Below, piece by piece: positions 26,001-36,873 of a stretch of DNA of 64,000 nucleotides. The notes beneath the pieces are model-generated. The model worked only from the letters and a program-made list of their open reading frames with translations. It made no database searches and was not told the origin of the DNA. How positions within the stretch are numbered: position 1 is the first letter of the stretch; the number at the start of each line of letters is the position of its first letter. The DNA comes from Ciona savignyi (taxonomy: Eukaryota > Chordata > Ascidiacea > Phlebobranchia > Cionidae), in assembly GCA_000149265.1 (NCBI GenBank), contig CH002614.1, forward strand, positions 209,786 through 273,785, written 5' to 3'. Made by a program: the position numbers and the translations under genes.

Positions 26001-29000
26001 TGATGTCATATTTTATTACTTAACGAAACCGAATGTTTATACAAAAATTAAACAAGTCCATGACTTAAAAATGTTGATTTATCAATGGAAAAATATTTTT
26101 AAAATCGTTCACAAAGTAAATGTTAAAACACTTCTAAGCTGTGGATGCGTTGGTGTTCTATTACAACGTGAGAACTTACCATTAGTTGCAGTGTTGCCAT
26201 AACACATTAATTGCATTGGGTTAACCGCCTAAATCTTTGTAGGGTAATTTGAACCATAAACACTTAAGCACTTTTTGTTTTTAGTTCGAATATTCACAAC
26301 ACGTGCTTCATCCCATTTGCACGACGATAGATTCGTTTTGTAATAAACTTATAAAATTTACCGATGTCTAAGTAATGCAAGAGCTTTTATATTACGTAAT
26401 ACCTCCGGTGTGCCCATTTAAGAAAACTTCGAACAGTCCTATCTACTCCCCGTGGTTCCAGGCCCCACTTGGACCAAGAAATCCGATTAACCGAGTCAAT
26501 TTACCCGAGACACTTACCGGCAACTATGGGCTTCTTGGGTTAATTTTACCATAAAATGTTGTTTTTGTGCAATGGCTCTAAGTCTAAGCTATCCGCATAA
26601 TTATTTGAAAACATTTTAAAACGTTACTTAAAAATTCCACAGATATTCAAATAATACGAACCGTTAGTGTTCTGTTAAAAATACCTGTCGTTTAAAAGCA
26701 TGGCAGTAGTATAGTTGTCGTTCCAGCTCTGGCATATCCATCGATGCCTTGTTTTAAATAGCTTTCAACCAAACATGAAAGGGACCTGTGCTTTTAACTT
26801 TCCGATCAAACAGAAATTTCTGTCGTTCAAACCCATCCATGCGTGTAGTGTGTCACGTGGCAGTTGCACAGCTAATTAATTTATTAAATGGATAGGAATC
26901 TTAATTATTTAAATAATGTGAATTATCTTTCATTAAGTTCCTACATTTTTCTGGTGATTGGTTTATAATACAAGAATGCACGTTTTAAGATGCAGATTTA
27001 TCTGATGTTCCCTCGTGTTTACATTTCCGTGTAGAAAACATTTCGCTGGCCTAGTAGGCCCGGTAAAGCTAACCACAGGCGACAACCAACAACAAACCAC
27101 CCGTCGGAAACAAACGTTTGTCTAAAAATGTCAGTACTGCCCAAAAATACGACAAACTAGCAGGCACACGGCGAGAAGCCTACATCGATCAACAGTTAAA
27201 CATATAAAATACTTTTTACAACAAATGACCAATAAAAACGTGTAAATAAGTTTAAATTCGCTTAAAAAGTAATGAAAAGTCTAAAAGATCGCCCATAATG
27301 CGATGTCGCAATCTAGTTTTTATCCACGCTCTGTTGATTCACAGTGACCAGTAGTTCCGTAATGGCCTGCTTGGACTAGCACAAAGCAGATATAGAGATA
27401 CCACAAGTGGTTAGTCATGGGAACAGGTCTTGCAGATATCTTGAAACAATTTTCCCATACACCCAGCCCTTTGCAACTGATGACCTATTAGATTGTCTAC
27501 TGTTTTAAACAAAACAAAAGCACCTGGCCGCATTTGTACTTAAAAATCTTAACATAACAATAACACTTCTATAAGATCAAACGTACAAGTGAATGTTATT
27601 TAATATTGATAGACCAAATTCAACATTTTAATTCGATTCATTGCGTAAGGCCGAGTTAATAGCTTATTGCTTTTTGCAGCGACATCTGACGGTAGCAAAT
27701 CTGGCATCGAGAGTCTCCAGGGAGGAGTTTGCACACGAATGAACATGAAACTTGAACTGAGGGTGCACCCTGAGGACACACCAATCAGTGAGTTAAACTT
27801 TTATATTATGTCTCCGTCGGCGGTGCATAACGAGGTATGGTGCACACGTGACCTGAAATCTTCAAGCGTGTCTAATGATGCTAAAAATCGCCGTCTATGC
27901 CAAGAAACGCGTCAATTAGTTGAAGCTCCTATCCAGCACCTCCGAAAATTAGGTGTTTGATATAGTGGAGTGAACCAACTCGCCAAAGTGAAATAGCTTT
28001 TCACAATAGTCTGTTCCGGCTTGCCTTAAATCGATGCCAACTTGACGTTGATTAGTGCATGCTCGCTCCACATTCTCACTGGAGTGTAAAACCAGTCAAA
28101 ATTACATCTTCATTACGTTATCTTTATTTCGAATACGAGACGGCTAAGCTTCGAGTTTTCTCGGCTCTCCGTGTAAACGGTGCCATTCGTTTCAGACGCT
28201 AGCTGGGCTCTTAATTTATAAAAAAGAACGTTAATTCAAATTTGTGTAAACAATTGTGTTTAATATATAATGTCATCTTTGTAAAGTAAGTTAATATTAA
28301 GGTAATCGCTTCAGTGACCATCTGGGCGATGTCCACTTTTGTCAAATATCTCCGGCAGATGTTGAGGGTCTGTGTGCAGGCAAAACAATGGTCATCGCGA
28401 AAAATTCCGATTTTTACGCTTCGTTGTGGTTTTTGTTTCATTACAATGGCCAAGTCGTAGACGCACAAGTCGCAACTGCCCTTGAACATGTTTTTAGTTT
28501 CAACAAACCCTTATCTATGCCTGATTTACCAACCATCAAGTTAAGGACTTGAGTCAGACCCCCCGCTCTAAGCAGGAGAGTCAATTGTTACCAAATTAAC
28601 GTAATTGTGTATACTAAAATTACTCGACGTTAAAAATAGACCGACCTTAAAGCTGCCGCGTTGTCCACTTGCTTACAGATGCAAGACGTTGCATTGCTGA
28701 CCAAAACAAGAACGCAGGCCGATTTTGTAGCCAGATGGCCACAGGAAATTAGCTTAAAAGTTGGGAGAAATATGTTTTAACTGCAAAGACGAATTAAAAA
28801 ATTGGTTTAGTCTTCTTTAGTTTGTTTCTGTATAATTCCTTAATAATTTTGAAATTTCAATAAAATAAAATGCGGATAATTCAAAATTCCCCCTTAGACT
28901 TAATAAATCCAAATAAATAAAGAAAGAAATAAGACATCATTTATAATTTTTAACATCAGGAGTTTTGTAAATATCAAACCCAATACAATAAATCTGATTT

Positions 29001-32000
29001 CGCCGTGTTTAAAACTTGCTTGTTTCATTATGTTATTTCCATTTCATGTAGTTTAAATTGCAGTCCTATTAAATCCATTTGACCAATAAGCTTCGTTGTC
29101 GGCATTCTAAGTTTTTAAAAAGAGCCTGGGAGTCTGGTCTGTAAAATGGACCGTGTACTTGACCTTCCTCGGAATCTAAGATTGTGTTACCAACCCATTC
29201 TTTCACCTGCATTGCGATAAATCGGATTTCTGTCGACAAAAAAAATACCGTCTCGCTCTGAGCTTCGTGGGTAATTTTCTCATTTAAGAGCAGCTAAAGA
29301 TTCATCCCAGCATATCATGTTTATTTCAAAAGAATCACATTATATATTTTTAATATTGGCTGTTAAATTTTGCATCCCCATTAGCTGTCGATGCCGCCCA
29401 CCATGCTGCAATTGTCCTACATATAAGCTGAATTTGTATTCTTCAATATTGATCTTGTGATTAAAAACTGAAAAGATATATGCATAAAACCTTAGAATTT
29501 AGAAGTTAAAGGTATGCTTGTGTTTTCTTCATTGAAGCGTATTGCTCAAGATTTAAAACTGTTATGGTAATGTATCAGTTAGGTTGAGCAGCTCTTGATA
29601 AGTGAATATCCTGCTCACAGCCGCCTGATATATTATCCGCCATTTTCCTATTATTACTTTACACTTCATACCACTTTCTATTTAGGCAAACTTTTTGTTC
29701 ACCCAGTACTGCTAAAATATCGAGCAATTAGCTTAGAAAAGTTGTTTGAAATGTTTGTTTAGTGGCTATTTAGTTTAAGAGCGCACCTTCAGAATTGAGC
29801 TTTTCGCTCATTAGTTTCACCATTTGGCCAGTAATAACGCCACGCCATTGCTAAGTCAGCCGCGTCCCGTTGACGGAGATCTGGCTGCATTAAGTTGGCG
29901 ATGACAAGGTTGTGAACCCATGGAGCAATCTTGCTCATTGAGACGTAAATTTTAACACTAAGAACCCAGACGTTGCGTGGAGGTGTATCTTTGATCCTAA
30001 ATTATTTTGCTCCAATCGCAATTTCACCTCAAAGTAAGAAATGTTCACACGTTGATGGGTTATAGGTTATCAATATAAGTCTATAATGGCTTAACGAACG
30101 AAGGCGAGTCAAAAATCTTGTTCAATATCATCCATCAAAGTTAATGCTTTCTTGAAAACTGCGAACAGCTTTTATATATTTGAATGGAACGCGTTTGGTA
30201 ACTACCTCAAAGAGAAAACCTGTCACTTAAATGAACCCGGAAACCGAGCAAATATATGTTTCCATAAAATGCGCCAAATTCCTGTAATCATTCGCTATTG
30301 TATTCATTCATACCTGTTATTTGCCCATCGCATCGAATCCCCTTAAACTTTACTTTTATGGGCAGACCACAGTCATCGAAATGAAGAGGGTAAACAACAA
30401 AGCCATAAAATTTCAAGAAAATTTCTTGGAATATATAAATCAATGTCCTCGGTATACCGCGCGCGCCCGTATTAATATAGTTTATCTATTTCTTTGCAAT
30501 GCTCTTAAACATAAGGTACTTAAAAGATGAGCCATAAATAACTGTCCGTAAAATTTTATCAGACTTTTATTGTTTCCGGAAACAGGGATATTTGCATATT
30601 GCGACTAACAATATTTGAATAATATGATAATTTTAATAATTGTGACTTACGTGCCACGACGGTTTTAACTGAAAATGCTCGCACACCACATATGCATGTC
30701 ATGGTATGTACAGTAGCATGTAAGCCTACCAGGTACCGGGAGTCGAAATTCGAACAATACCAGGTTAATGTAAATAAACGTTCTACAAAGATCTATTTGT
30801 ACAACCCTTTTCATCCAAAGTTATTAATGAAAAGTTAAAAAATGTGGAGATGAATTTCTTTGTTCTTTGTCCTGCTTGAACTTGGTCGAATAGTTTTCCC
30901 CATTTTTTCCAACGAATGATTTATCTGCTCACAGAGGCAACATGTGGTAATCGAATCCCATCCTTGTGTTTGTCTTACGTGCCGAACCCGCGTTTCAACG
31001 TCGCCTTCCTGCTACTGCTGGCTGACGTAGATAAATTCCACAACGTGCCGATTTTTGAACTGAAAATAATATAATAATCGGAATAACATATTATGCTCGA
31101 GCAAAAGAGAAGATTTTTGTATAAATTTAACCCGAAAACAGTTTTCAGTAGGCTAGAACTTAAACTTTAACAGCAGTTGCATTGTCATTGATGTTTACTA
31201 GATCCATCAACGTTAGAATACGCTTCATTATCTTTCAATGCCACGTCGGTGGAGAAACGCTGTGGCTATTTTTCATTTCCAGCGTTGTGTTGTCTTCAGG
31301 GCGTGTACCCTGAAATCCACCTGTTACCCCTTGCATTTTATGCGAAAATAAGTTTTTGTGAACTCTACTCTTTCCTGTGCTTTTATATCAGCGCGTACGT
31401 CGTGTGTTTTCACGCCACCGCCCCTTTAAAGCGTTTATGAAAGATATAGTTACACTAATCTGCGTTTGCTAATATATTTGAAGAAGGCACTTTGCAGTGT
31501 TACATATAAATGTTCACAAGTGATCCCTCTATGCACTTACCACACCACCAGGTATCAAATGGTGGCCAGTAGTCTAAATTGACACTTCGCACCTGTTGAA
31601 CTACGTAACAAGCATATAAGTTTTCGACGAGCCAACCTGGCTGTAAAATATTTGGATGTGATTTTATGATGAAAGTAGATTCCCTGCCAAAACTCTTGCA
31701 TCAGATGCGACAAAAAACATACAAAGTACAAAGTGCTTTTGAAATGTGTTGTATAGTGTTATCCTGCTAAGCAATCGGGTGGTATCCTGCCTTATTCGTT
31801 AAAAAAAGTTTCTTTATTCGTTGTCTTTTTTGTACCATAAGAAAGAGTTAAAGCCATATTCTGGTAATCAGCAGACCATGTTTTTAGAGATCAAGCGTTG
31901 AGTTATTTCCGCAGTAACAGGGTTGTATTACAGGTTTGTGGTACGTCTTTATTCCTCCCTTGTTATTCAGTTACATGCTGTGCACCTGAACTATATCCCT

Positions 32001-35000
32001 CGTGTCAAAGTTAAGTCGTTTGTTTCAAATGTGCTCTTCAAACACGCTTTCCGAAATCCAAAGCAAAAGCAAAAATCCCATCACATTTGTTGAGCAGCAC
32101 ACTCCTATTGACGTCATTGTGACGTCACACAGCTTCCTGTCGATCAGATTACGATCTGGAGTCCTACAGTACAGATAGTACTGAAAGGCTGCACTGAATG
32201 GATTTTGTGATTCATCAAGTCGAAATTTACTTCTTTAAATACTCTTAACCTAAAAACTATACCCATCTGTTTATAGGTTATCGGTTCGATTGTAGCGACA
32301 AGTCTAAAAATATCCACTCAGTTTATATTTTCTTTGTCAGTATTTAAAAACACTACAACAACACTAATCTATAATCGTTCAATATTAATGGCAATCAATA
32401 TAGACCCGAAATTGTTTAATAATTAAATACTTCGCGAGTTATTCGGAATGTAATGTGAAGTTTCGACACCTCGGTTTCCTCGGCAAAAATATCGATTTCG
32501 GTGGTTTAACCCTGTCATCCCCGTGGAGTTGCGCCCACCGACGGCGTATTTCTCAATGTCAAGTTCACTAAAGTTAGAAACCTTGGGGGTGTTAAATTTG
32601 ATAGCAAAGTATGCAATTTATAATTAACGTACGTAATTTTGATTCATAGGCATGTTTACTGCTGGATGCTGCGCTTCTTCTGAACAAACACATTAATTAC
32701 CCCATAACAACGCAGCCTACATTCACCCAACCGTAACGTTTATTCGTTGAACAGACACCGAAACTCGTGGTGCATGGAACCACAGTGCTGAGTTCTTTGG
32801 TTTCGCCACCTTTCTATAATGAGCTACTTTCTCTCTTTGCGTCGACTAATCGAGTATTGTAATTAGGTGCTGTTTTACAGTTAAAGGGTGGATTGCTGCC
32901 GTTTCCAAAGCGTCGTTGCAATATAAACTATGACATTGGACTTTACTTTTACCAAATTTTAACTTTTGGACTTTAAGACGAGGTATTGTTGGTAAAATAG
33001 AAATAATAAACCTCCGTAAATCGATTTCCATGCTCGTGTTATCCCCGGTGCGACGTTTTGCATGCTTGAATCGGAGAAAGCTATTCACAGGTGCGCCATT
33101 AGCGTTAAGCGTGCATCGACCTTTCAACTTTGACCTCAAGAATACGCAGACAAGGCTTACACCTGCATTTTATTCTTCGACTAGACTTAAAAATGCCACT
33201 TTGCTATCTTTGCTCATATCCGGTTTTGAATCCCAATATTAGAGTGTTAAGTGCCAAATACTTACCCAGGTATCGATATATCTTTGTATTAAATTACACG
33301 ATTGCAATATTAAGTGCTTCTTGGCATGTAACCCGATCCACTATTTTCTCTTGATCTACCTTCCACCTTATAAGGAAACCGATGTGTACCGCAAAGATTT
33401 GAGTTGGAAAGAATGTTTCGAAAATCTTATTTTTTTGACAAATTTAACGGGTGACCAGATTTATAATTGGCCTTAGCACTGTTTTGCAAATATTAGGTGG
33501 AATTTGTCGAATTTAAGTTTACAATGTATTCGGTTTTGGCACGGTAACTTATAAGCATCAAAGTATATGGTAACTGCGGTAATAATTCTAAGTTTGTGGT
33601 TTTGTCCAAGGCTGGACTTGGGATCCATTTGTGCTACAATACGATGTTTATTGTTGATGTAACTGCAACAGCAAATTTCATTGTAGCCGCAAGGTGCAGG
33701 CAGATATTTCGCAAAGTTATGTTAAGCCGTGGACAGCAGCAACCTTGTCTTAAAAGATCGCTAGAAAGACTCATCAATCAAGTTCAACCCTTTGGTCAGC
33801 TGGGTCAGGAATTCCGGCAACCCCTTTGATCTGCTGGCCAGTATTTTTTCACACCGGTGTTCCGGATTAGGTGACGGTAACCTTGTCCGCATTAACGCCT
33901 ATAAAGTATTGAAACGGCCGCCTATTACGCGGTGATGTTCGATCAACCCTATAGATTCTTTCGAATTTAAATTCTTTAAGGACATTTTTCAATTAATCTG
34001 AGGATAAGTTCCTCGATATCTAGACTTAATGTTTTGGGCCATAACTGCTTTATTTAGCAACGCAGCTGCGGTAATAATTGATTTTTAATGCCCTTTTTAC
34101 GCAAGAAATGCGCATTCAACCTGGAAATGGTGATTTTCACATTAGCCGAGTCGAATGTNNNNNNNNNNNNNNNNNNNNNNNNNNNNNNNNNNNNNNNNNN
34201 NNNNNNNNNNNNNNNNNNNNNNNNNNNNNNNNNNNNNNNNNNNNNNNNNNNNNNNNNNTCCTAGACAGCGGCCGGTCATCAATAAATCAGCTCTCCGATT
34301 TTTATTTGCCCTTCATAGCACGAACGTGCCATCTAAGATAGTCCGAGTCGCGATAATTTGGCACAGCTGCAAAGTATCTTCTATGGCATCCATTTTTTTA
34401 AGTATTCCCAGCTCTTTAGCTTTTATTTGAATAAGGTTATCTCAAGTAACAGTGAATTCTAACAAGGTTTTTATTTAAAGTTTGGATATCCTTTGGGTCG
34501 AACTTGCAGGTTTAAAAGTGGGATGCTAGTTTCGTTGCGTAATAATGGGTTCGCTGTCGTTCGTAATACCTTAGTTGTGGCGTGGCAAGCATTTGGCCAA
34601 CATAATTATTTCAAGCAAATTAAACTTGCAGATTGCATTGAACACTTTCTTTTGTTGCCTTATTTGGATATACTCCAAACTAATTTCTCCACCTATGCGT
34701 ACTTAGAGAGGCCCTAATTTGCTAGCTCGTTTATCAAGCTGTCAGATACGTGTTACTTGGATTTATGTAAGCCTTTACAGTGTGTCTTTTTTCCCCAAGA
34801 ACTTATTTTAATATAACACTTTAACAAAAACACACTGCATTTGGTAAATTCCGAAGGTCAAATGGCTTATTACGACCCCCAAAAGTTTTAGAAGAGTAAT
34901 ATTTTTCTTGAATGGGCTTCATTAGTCTTCCTAATACAAATATTAAGCCGATAATAAATTACCATAAAAAAGTCACAGGAAAAGGGCGGACGCACAAAGT

Positions 35001-36873
35001 AAATTTACAGACCATATACCAACTGTATACAGTTAAACATTATAATAGTAATATTGTTTATGCATGTTAATCCTCTCAAAGTTCCCTGTGTTATTAACTT
35101 GTGCGTCAAATAAGCATCGACAAACTTTACACGGATAATCCCCGCCAATAAAAGCAAACTTAGACTTGAAGACAGCTGTACTGGATAGTCTTTCGCTTAA
35201 AGCTTTAACTCTTACCGCGAAATCAAATATGTAAAAGCATAGTCGGTTGTGGTTAAAATGTTAAGAAAGTTTTATCTTGTATTTTTTAGTTTCGCAGTGT
35301 AACGAAACACATTCATTTTCAGTTGACAACAGAGTGATCGTTGGTCAAAAAGATGACAAGAGCAGTGTCCACGACAACACAGTAAGACAACATGCACAGC
35401 AGCCAGAAGTCATCATCCCCAACCCCCCAAGAAACTATCCTTCAGTGGCAATTGCCCCACCTGGAACACCAAAGAACGTAGCACCTCCCAAGAAAAATGA
35501 ACCAGGTAAAATAAAAACAACGTATTTTGTTTTGGCACTTTCTGTCAAAGGAATCGATTTTTCAGCTTAAAACCACCAAATTTTCGAGGATGAACCAATT
35601 TTCGTTTGAAAAAGCGTTGGTATTGACGTCACAAAGCCTATTATTTTGTGCCTTGGGTTTATTCGGTAATCCGAGTCGCCAGGCCACCTCTGCGATTGGC
35701 CGCGAAAAAACTGCGGTGGTTTAAATCACGCCTCAATATTAAAAAGCCGATTTTTTAATCACGAATACATTCTAAAGGTTGAAAAATGTTCAAGGTTGTT
35801 TTACCGCCTGTTCCAATTTGTTAGTGATCGATTTGAGCCAGGTGCCAGTGATATTAAGGAATATTGGTCAAATTGCAACCCGACTCTAAAAATGAACGGA
35901 CAAATGTATTTATTATTACATTAACCTGTGTTGCTATTATGACATCATAGAAGTAATTCACGAATATCTTGTTACGTCATTGTGGTGTCGCTTCCACCCT
36001 TTATTGCGTTTTTTCAAATCTCTTAGATTCGTTCGATCGCTGTTTGTATGTAGAGAAAGCAATTTCTGTAGCAACATTTGTTAGTACACATACTTGTGCC
36101 TGTGGTTCCCAGCAGATTTCAATCCACCATTCGCATGGCATCTTTCTCACCGACCCGAGAGAGAATTGTTCTGTTTTGCTTGCACTCAAAGTTTCGGCGT
36201 GACTTAATTCGTTCATTCGCCCATTCGACGCTTTTTCAGAAATTCCTCATTTAATTGTGCTAATACCATTGCTTTATCTTTTTACCTGGTTTAGCCCGCT
36301 ATATTCACCATTAATGGAACATAACAAAAGTGTTTAAAAACTATAACTGGCAAATGTGTTTTGGTCGATCTGTGTGTTTTATGGTATATTCTGACGTTTG
36401 GTACAACCATACGTATTAATATGCCAGCAGGAGAAATAAATTTTGCTACACACATATATTGCTTCATATTAATCCTTTTTTTCTTTACAGTACAAAAACC
36501 ACTTGATGAAGTGCCGCCAACCGAAGCCGACAACAGCGACTCGGTGGGAAGCAATGGCTTGGTGATTGGTGTTGTACTTGGCGCATGCGCAGTTCTCTTC
36601 ATTGTACTGTTGGGTTTTTTGGGATACAAAGTTTATCGGCGGCGTCGGCACATGAAGAAGTACCAGTCGCCACCGATGACGCCAACGCGCGGCGCCACTC
36701 CGTTGCACCAAGTCACGCTTCTGCCCATCTCAACCCCTCACGGGCATCACGCTCGAATTCAGTCGGAACACGAGCGCCATCGCACGGGCACATTGTCCTC
36801 GCACAGCGACCGACCTCCACCCTCGTATAACGAATCGTTTCTTGACAACGGTGGTCCTGTAGTAGCTGTGTGA
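10958..36873 (+). CDS. Transmembrane (B-class) ephrin, five exons
   Basis: This is a membrane-bound ligand for Eph receptor tyrosine kinases that signals at cell contacts. The coding exons 10958-11088, 19883-20172, 27680-27787, 35323-35505 and 36491-36873 all have GT/AG borders and compatible phases (2,1,1,1). They join to 364 codons. Residues 1 to about 30 look like a signal peptide. About 34-165 form the ephrin receptor-binding domain, with four cysteines (C65, C92, C106, C158), the YWNSSNP entry motif, the receptor-binding loop FQEISPSPFGIEY and YYVIS. About 177-237 is a proline-rich stalk. A membrane helix lies near 260-282, followed by RRRR and an ~82-residue tail. The helix and tail exclude the GPI-anchored A class. 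The tail ends VVAV instead of the usual YYKV and contains PPSY. Start: ATG at 10958 or the in-frame ATG at 10973. The orthologue name (ephrin-B) is inferred from topology. Confidence 0.92.
13312..13356. repeat. Imperfect hairpin in ephrin intron 1
   Basis: CAGTCTG (13325-13331) and CAGACTG (13342-13348) are complementary around a 10-nt loop. The stem can extend through an internal mismatch into TTATTT/AAATAA outside it. It is short for an animal microRNA precursor, so only the inverted repeat is claimed. Confidence 0.45.
17983..17997 (+). promoter_or_regulatory. Overlapping nuclear-receptor monomer sites
   Basis: TCAAGGTGA (17983-17991) overlaps TGAAGGTCA (17989-17997). Both fit the extended half-site TNAAGGTCA used by ERR/SF-1-type receptors, the first with one mismatch. 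An E-box (CAGCTG) and an inverted CCAAT lie just upstream. This is a motif match inside a long intron with no further proof. Confidence 0.25.
19883..20172 (+). CDS. Ephrin exon 2: core of receptor-binding domain
   Basis: The acceptor TTCTGTTCAG|A completes the split leucine codon. The exon encodes residues 44-140: INDRLDIICP, YYKLYLVSEEDYKRC, LITCDVP, the FYFQEISPSPFGIEY loop and YYVI. Three of the four domain cysteines lie here. The donor is ATAT|GTAAGT, phase 1. A second sequon, NAS, follows C92. In the receptor-binding loop the tryptophan seen in several vertebrate B-ephrins is a phenylalanine. Confidence 0.93.
20173..27679 (+). other. Ephrin intron 2 (7.5 kb), no internal gene seen
   Basis: Bounded by GTAAGT and TTTTTGCAG. 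No frame resembles a protein family; 25505-25840 and 20261-20665 are the longest and look like chance open frames. A (GTTT)n run lies at about 22042-22056. No SINE or large repeat was recognised. Confidence 0.65.
27680..27787 (+). CDS. Ephrin exon 3: end of receptor-binding domain
   Basis: The acceptor TTTTTGCAG|CG completes a serine codon to give YYVISTSDGSKSG. The exon continues ESLQGGVCTRMNMKLELRV, matching the conserved STS-G...GGVC-MK-V end of the ephrin fold; C158 is the fourth cysteine. The donor is ATCA|GTGAGT. The open frame runs on to 27960 inside the intron but loses similarity after the donor. Confidence 0.92.
32109..32127. promoter_or_regulatory. Pair of CRE palindromes 11 bp apart
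   Basis: TGACGTCA occurs at 32109-32116 and again at 32120-32127, an 11-bp start-to-start spacing. Each matches the full CREB/ATF palindrome. The same spacing occurs at 1689-1707 with a weaker second site. Confidence 0.35.
34159..34258. other. Assembly gap of 100 N
   Basis: The run is exactly 100 N, the conventional size for a gap of unknown length. It lies inside ephrin intron 3. Open frames that read through it are artefacts. Confidence 0.98.
35323..35505 (+). CDS. Ephrin exon 4: extracellular proline-rich stalk
   Basis: The acceptor ATTCATTTTCAG|TT is the one that keeps the frame. The earlier TTCGCAG would give an immediate stop with the incoming phase. The exon encodes about 60 residues rich in proline, asparagine and lysine (PNPPRNYPSVAIAPPGTPKN), a linker between ectodomain and membrane. 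The donor is CCAG|GTAAAA, phase 1. This stretch is not conserved in sequence across ephrins, so its boundaries rest on phase and splice signals. Confidence 0.82.
35506..36490 (+). other. Ephrin intron 4 (1.0 kb)
   Basis: Bounded by GTAAAA and TTCTTTACAG. It holds a possible small MITE at 35551-35756, listed separately. No coding content was seen. Confidence 0.7.
35551..35756. repeat. Possible short MITE in ephrin intron 4
   Basis: The left end (AATCGATTTTT..TTAAAACCACC) and the reverse complement of the right end (AATCGGCTTTTT..TTTAAACCACC) are similar over about 30-40 bases with an indel. This suggests degenerate terminal inverted repeats of a ~205-bp element. It carries one perfect CRE (35624-35631). 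No second copy was found in the window, so this is tentative. Confidence 0.25.
36491..36873 (+). CDS. Ephrin exon 5: transmembrane helix and cytoplasmic tail
   Basis: The acceptor TTCTTTACAG|TA completes a valine codon. The exon encodes GLVIGVVLGACAVLFIVLLGFLG (membrane helix, residues 260-282), then GYKVYRRRRHMKKYQSP as a stop-transfer signal. The rest is a serine/proline/histidine-rich tail ending ...GGPVVAV and TGA. Tyrosines in the tail are Y283, Y286, Y294 and Y350. Y350 lies in PPPSYNES, which fits both a WW-domain PPxY motif and a phosphorylation site. The C-terminal V-A-V could be a class II PDZ ligand. Confidence 0.9.

Larger units (their letters stand above)
27788..35322 (+). other. 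Ephrin intron 3 (7.5 kb plus a gap), no internal gene seen
   Basis: Bounded by GTGAGT and ATTTTCAG. It includes the 100-N gap at 34159-34258, so the true length is unknown. Two perfect CRE palindromes one helical turn apart lie at 32109-32127. No coding similarity was seen. Confidence 0.65.

Noticed and set aside
34078-34430. Two open frames spanning the N run
   Set aside because: They are open only because N codons cannot be stops.
35293-35322. Alternative acceptor for ephrin exon 4 after TTCGCAG
   Set aside because: With the incoming phase it gives an immediate stop codon; the acceptor at 35322 keeps the frame.
36291-36711. Antisense genes opposite ephrin exon 5
   Set aside because: These are shadows of the ephrin coding frame on the other strand.
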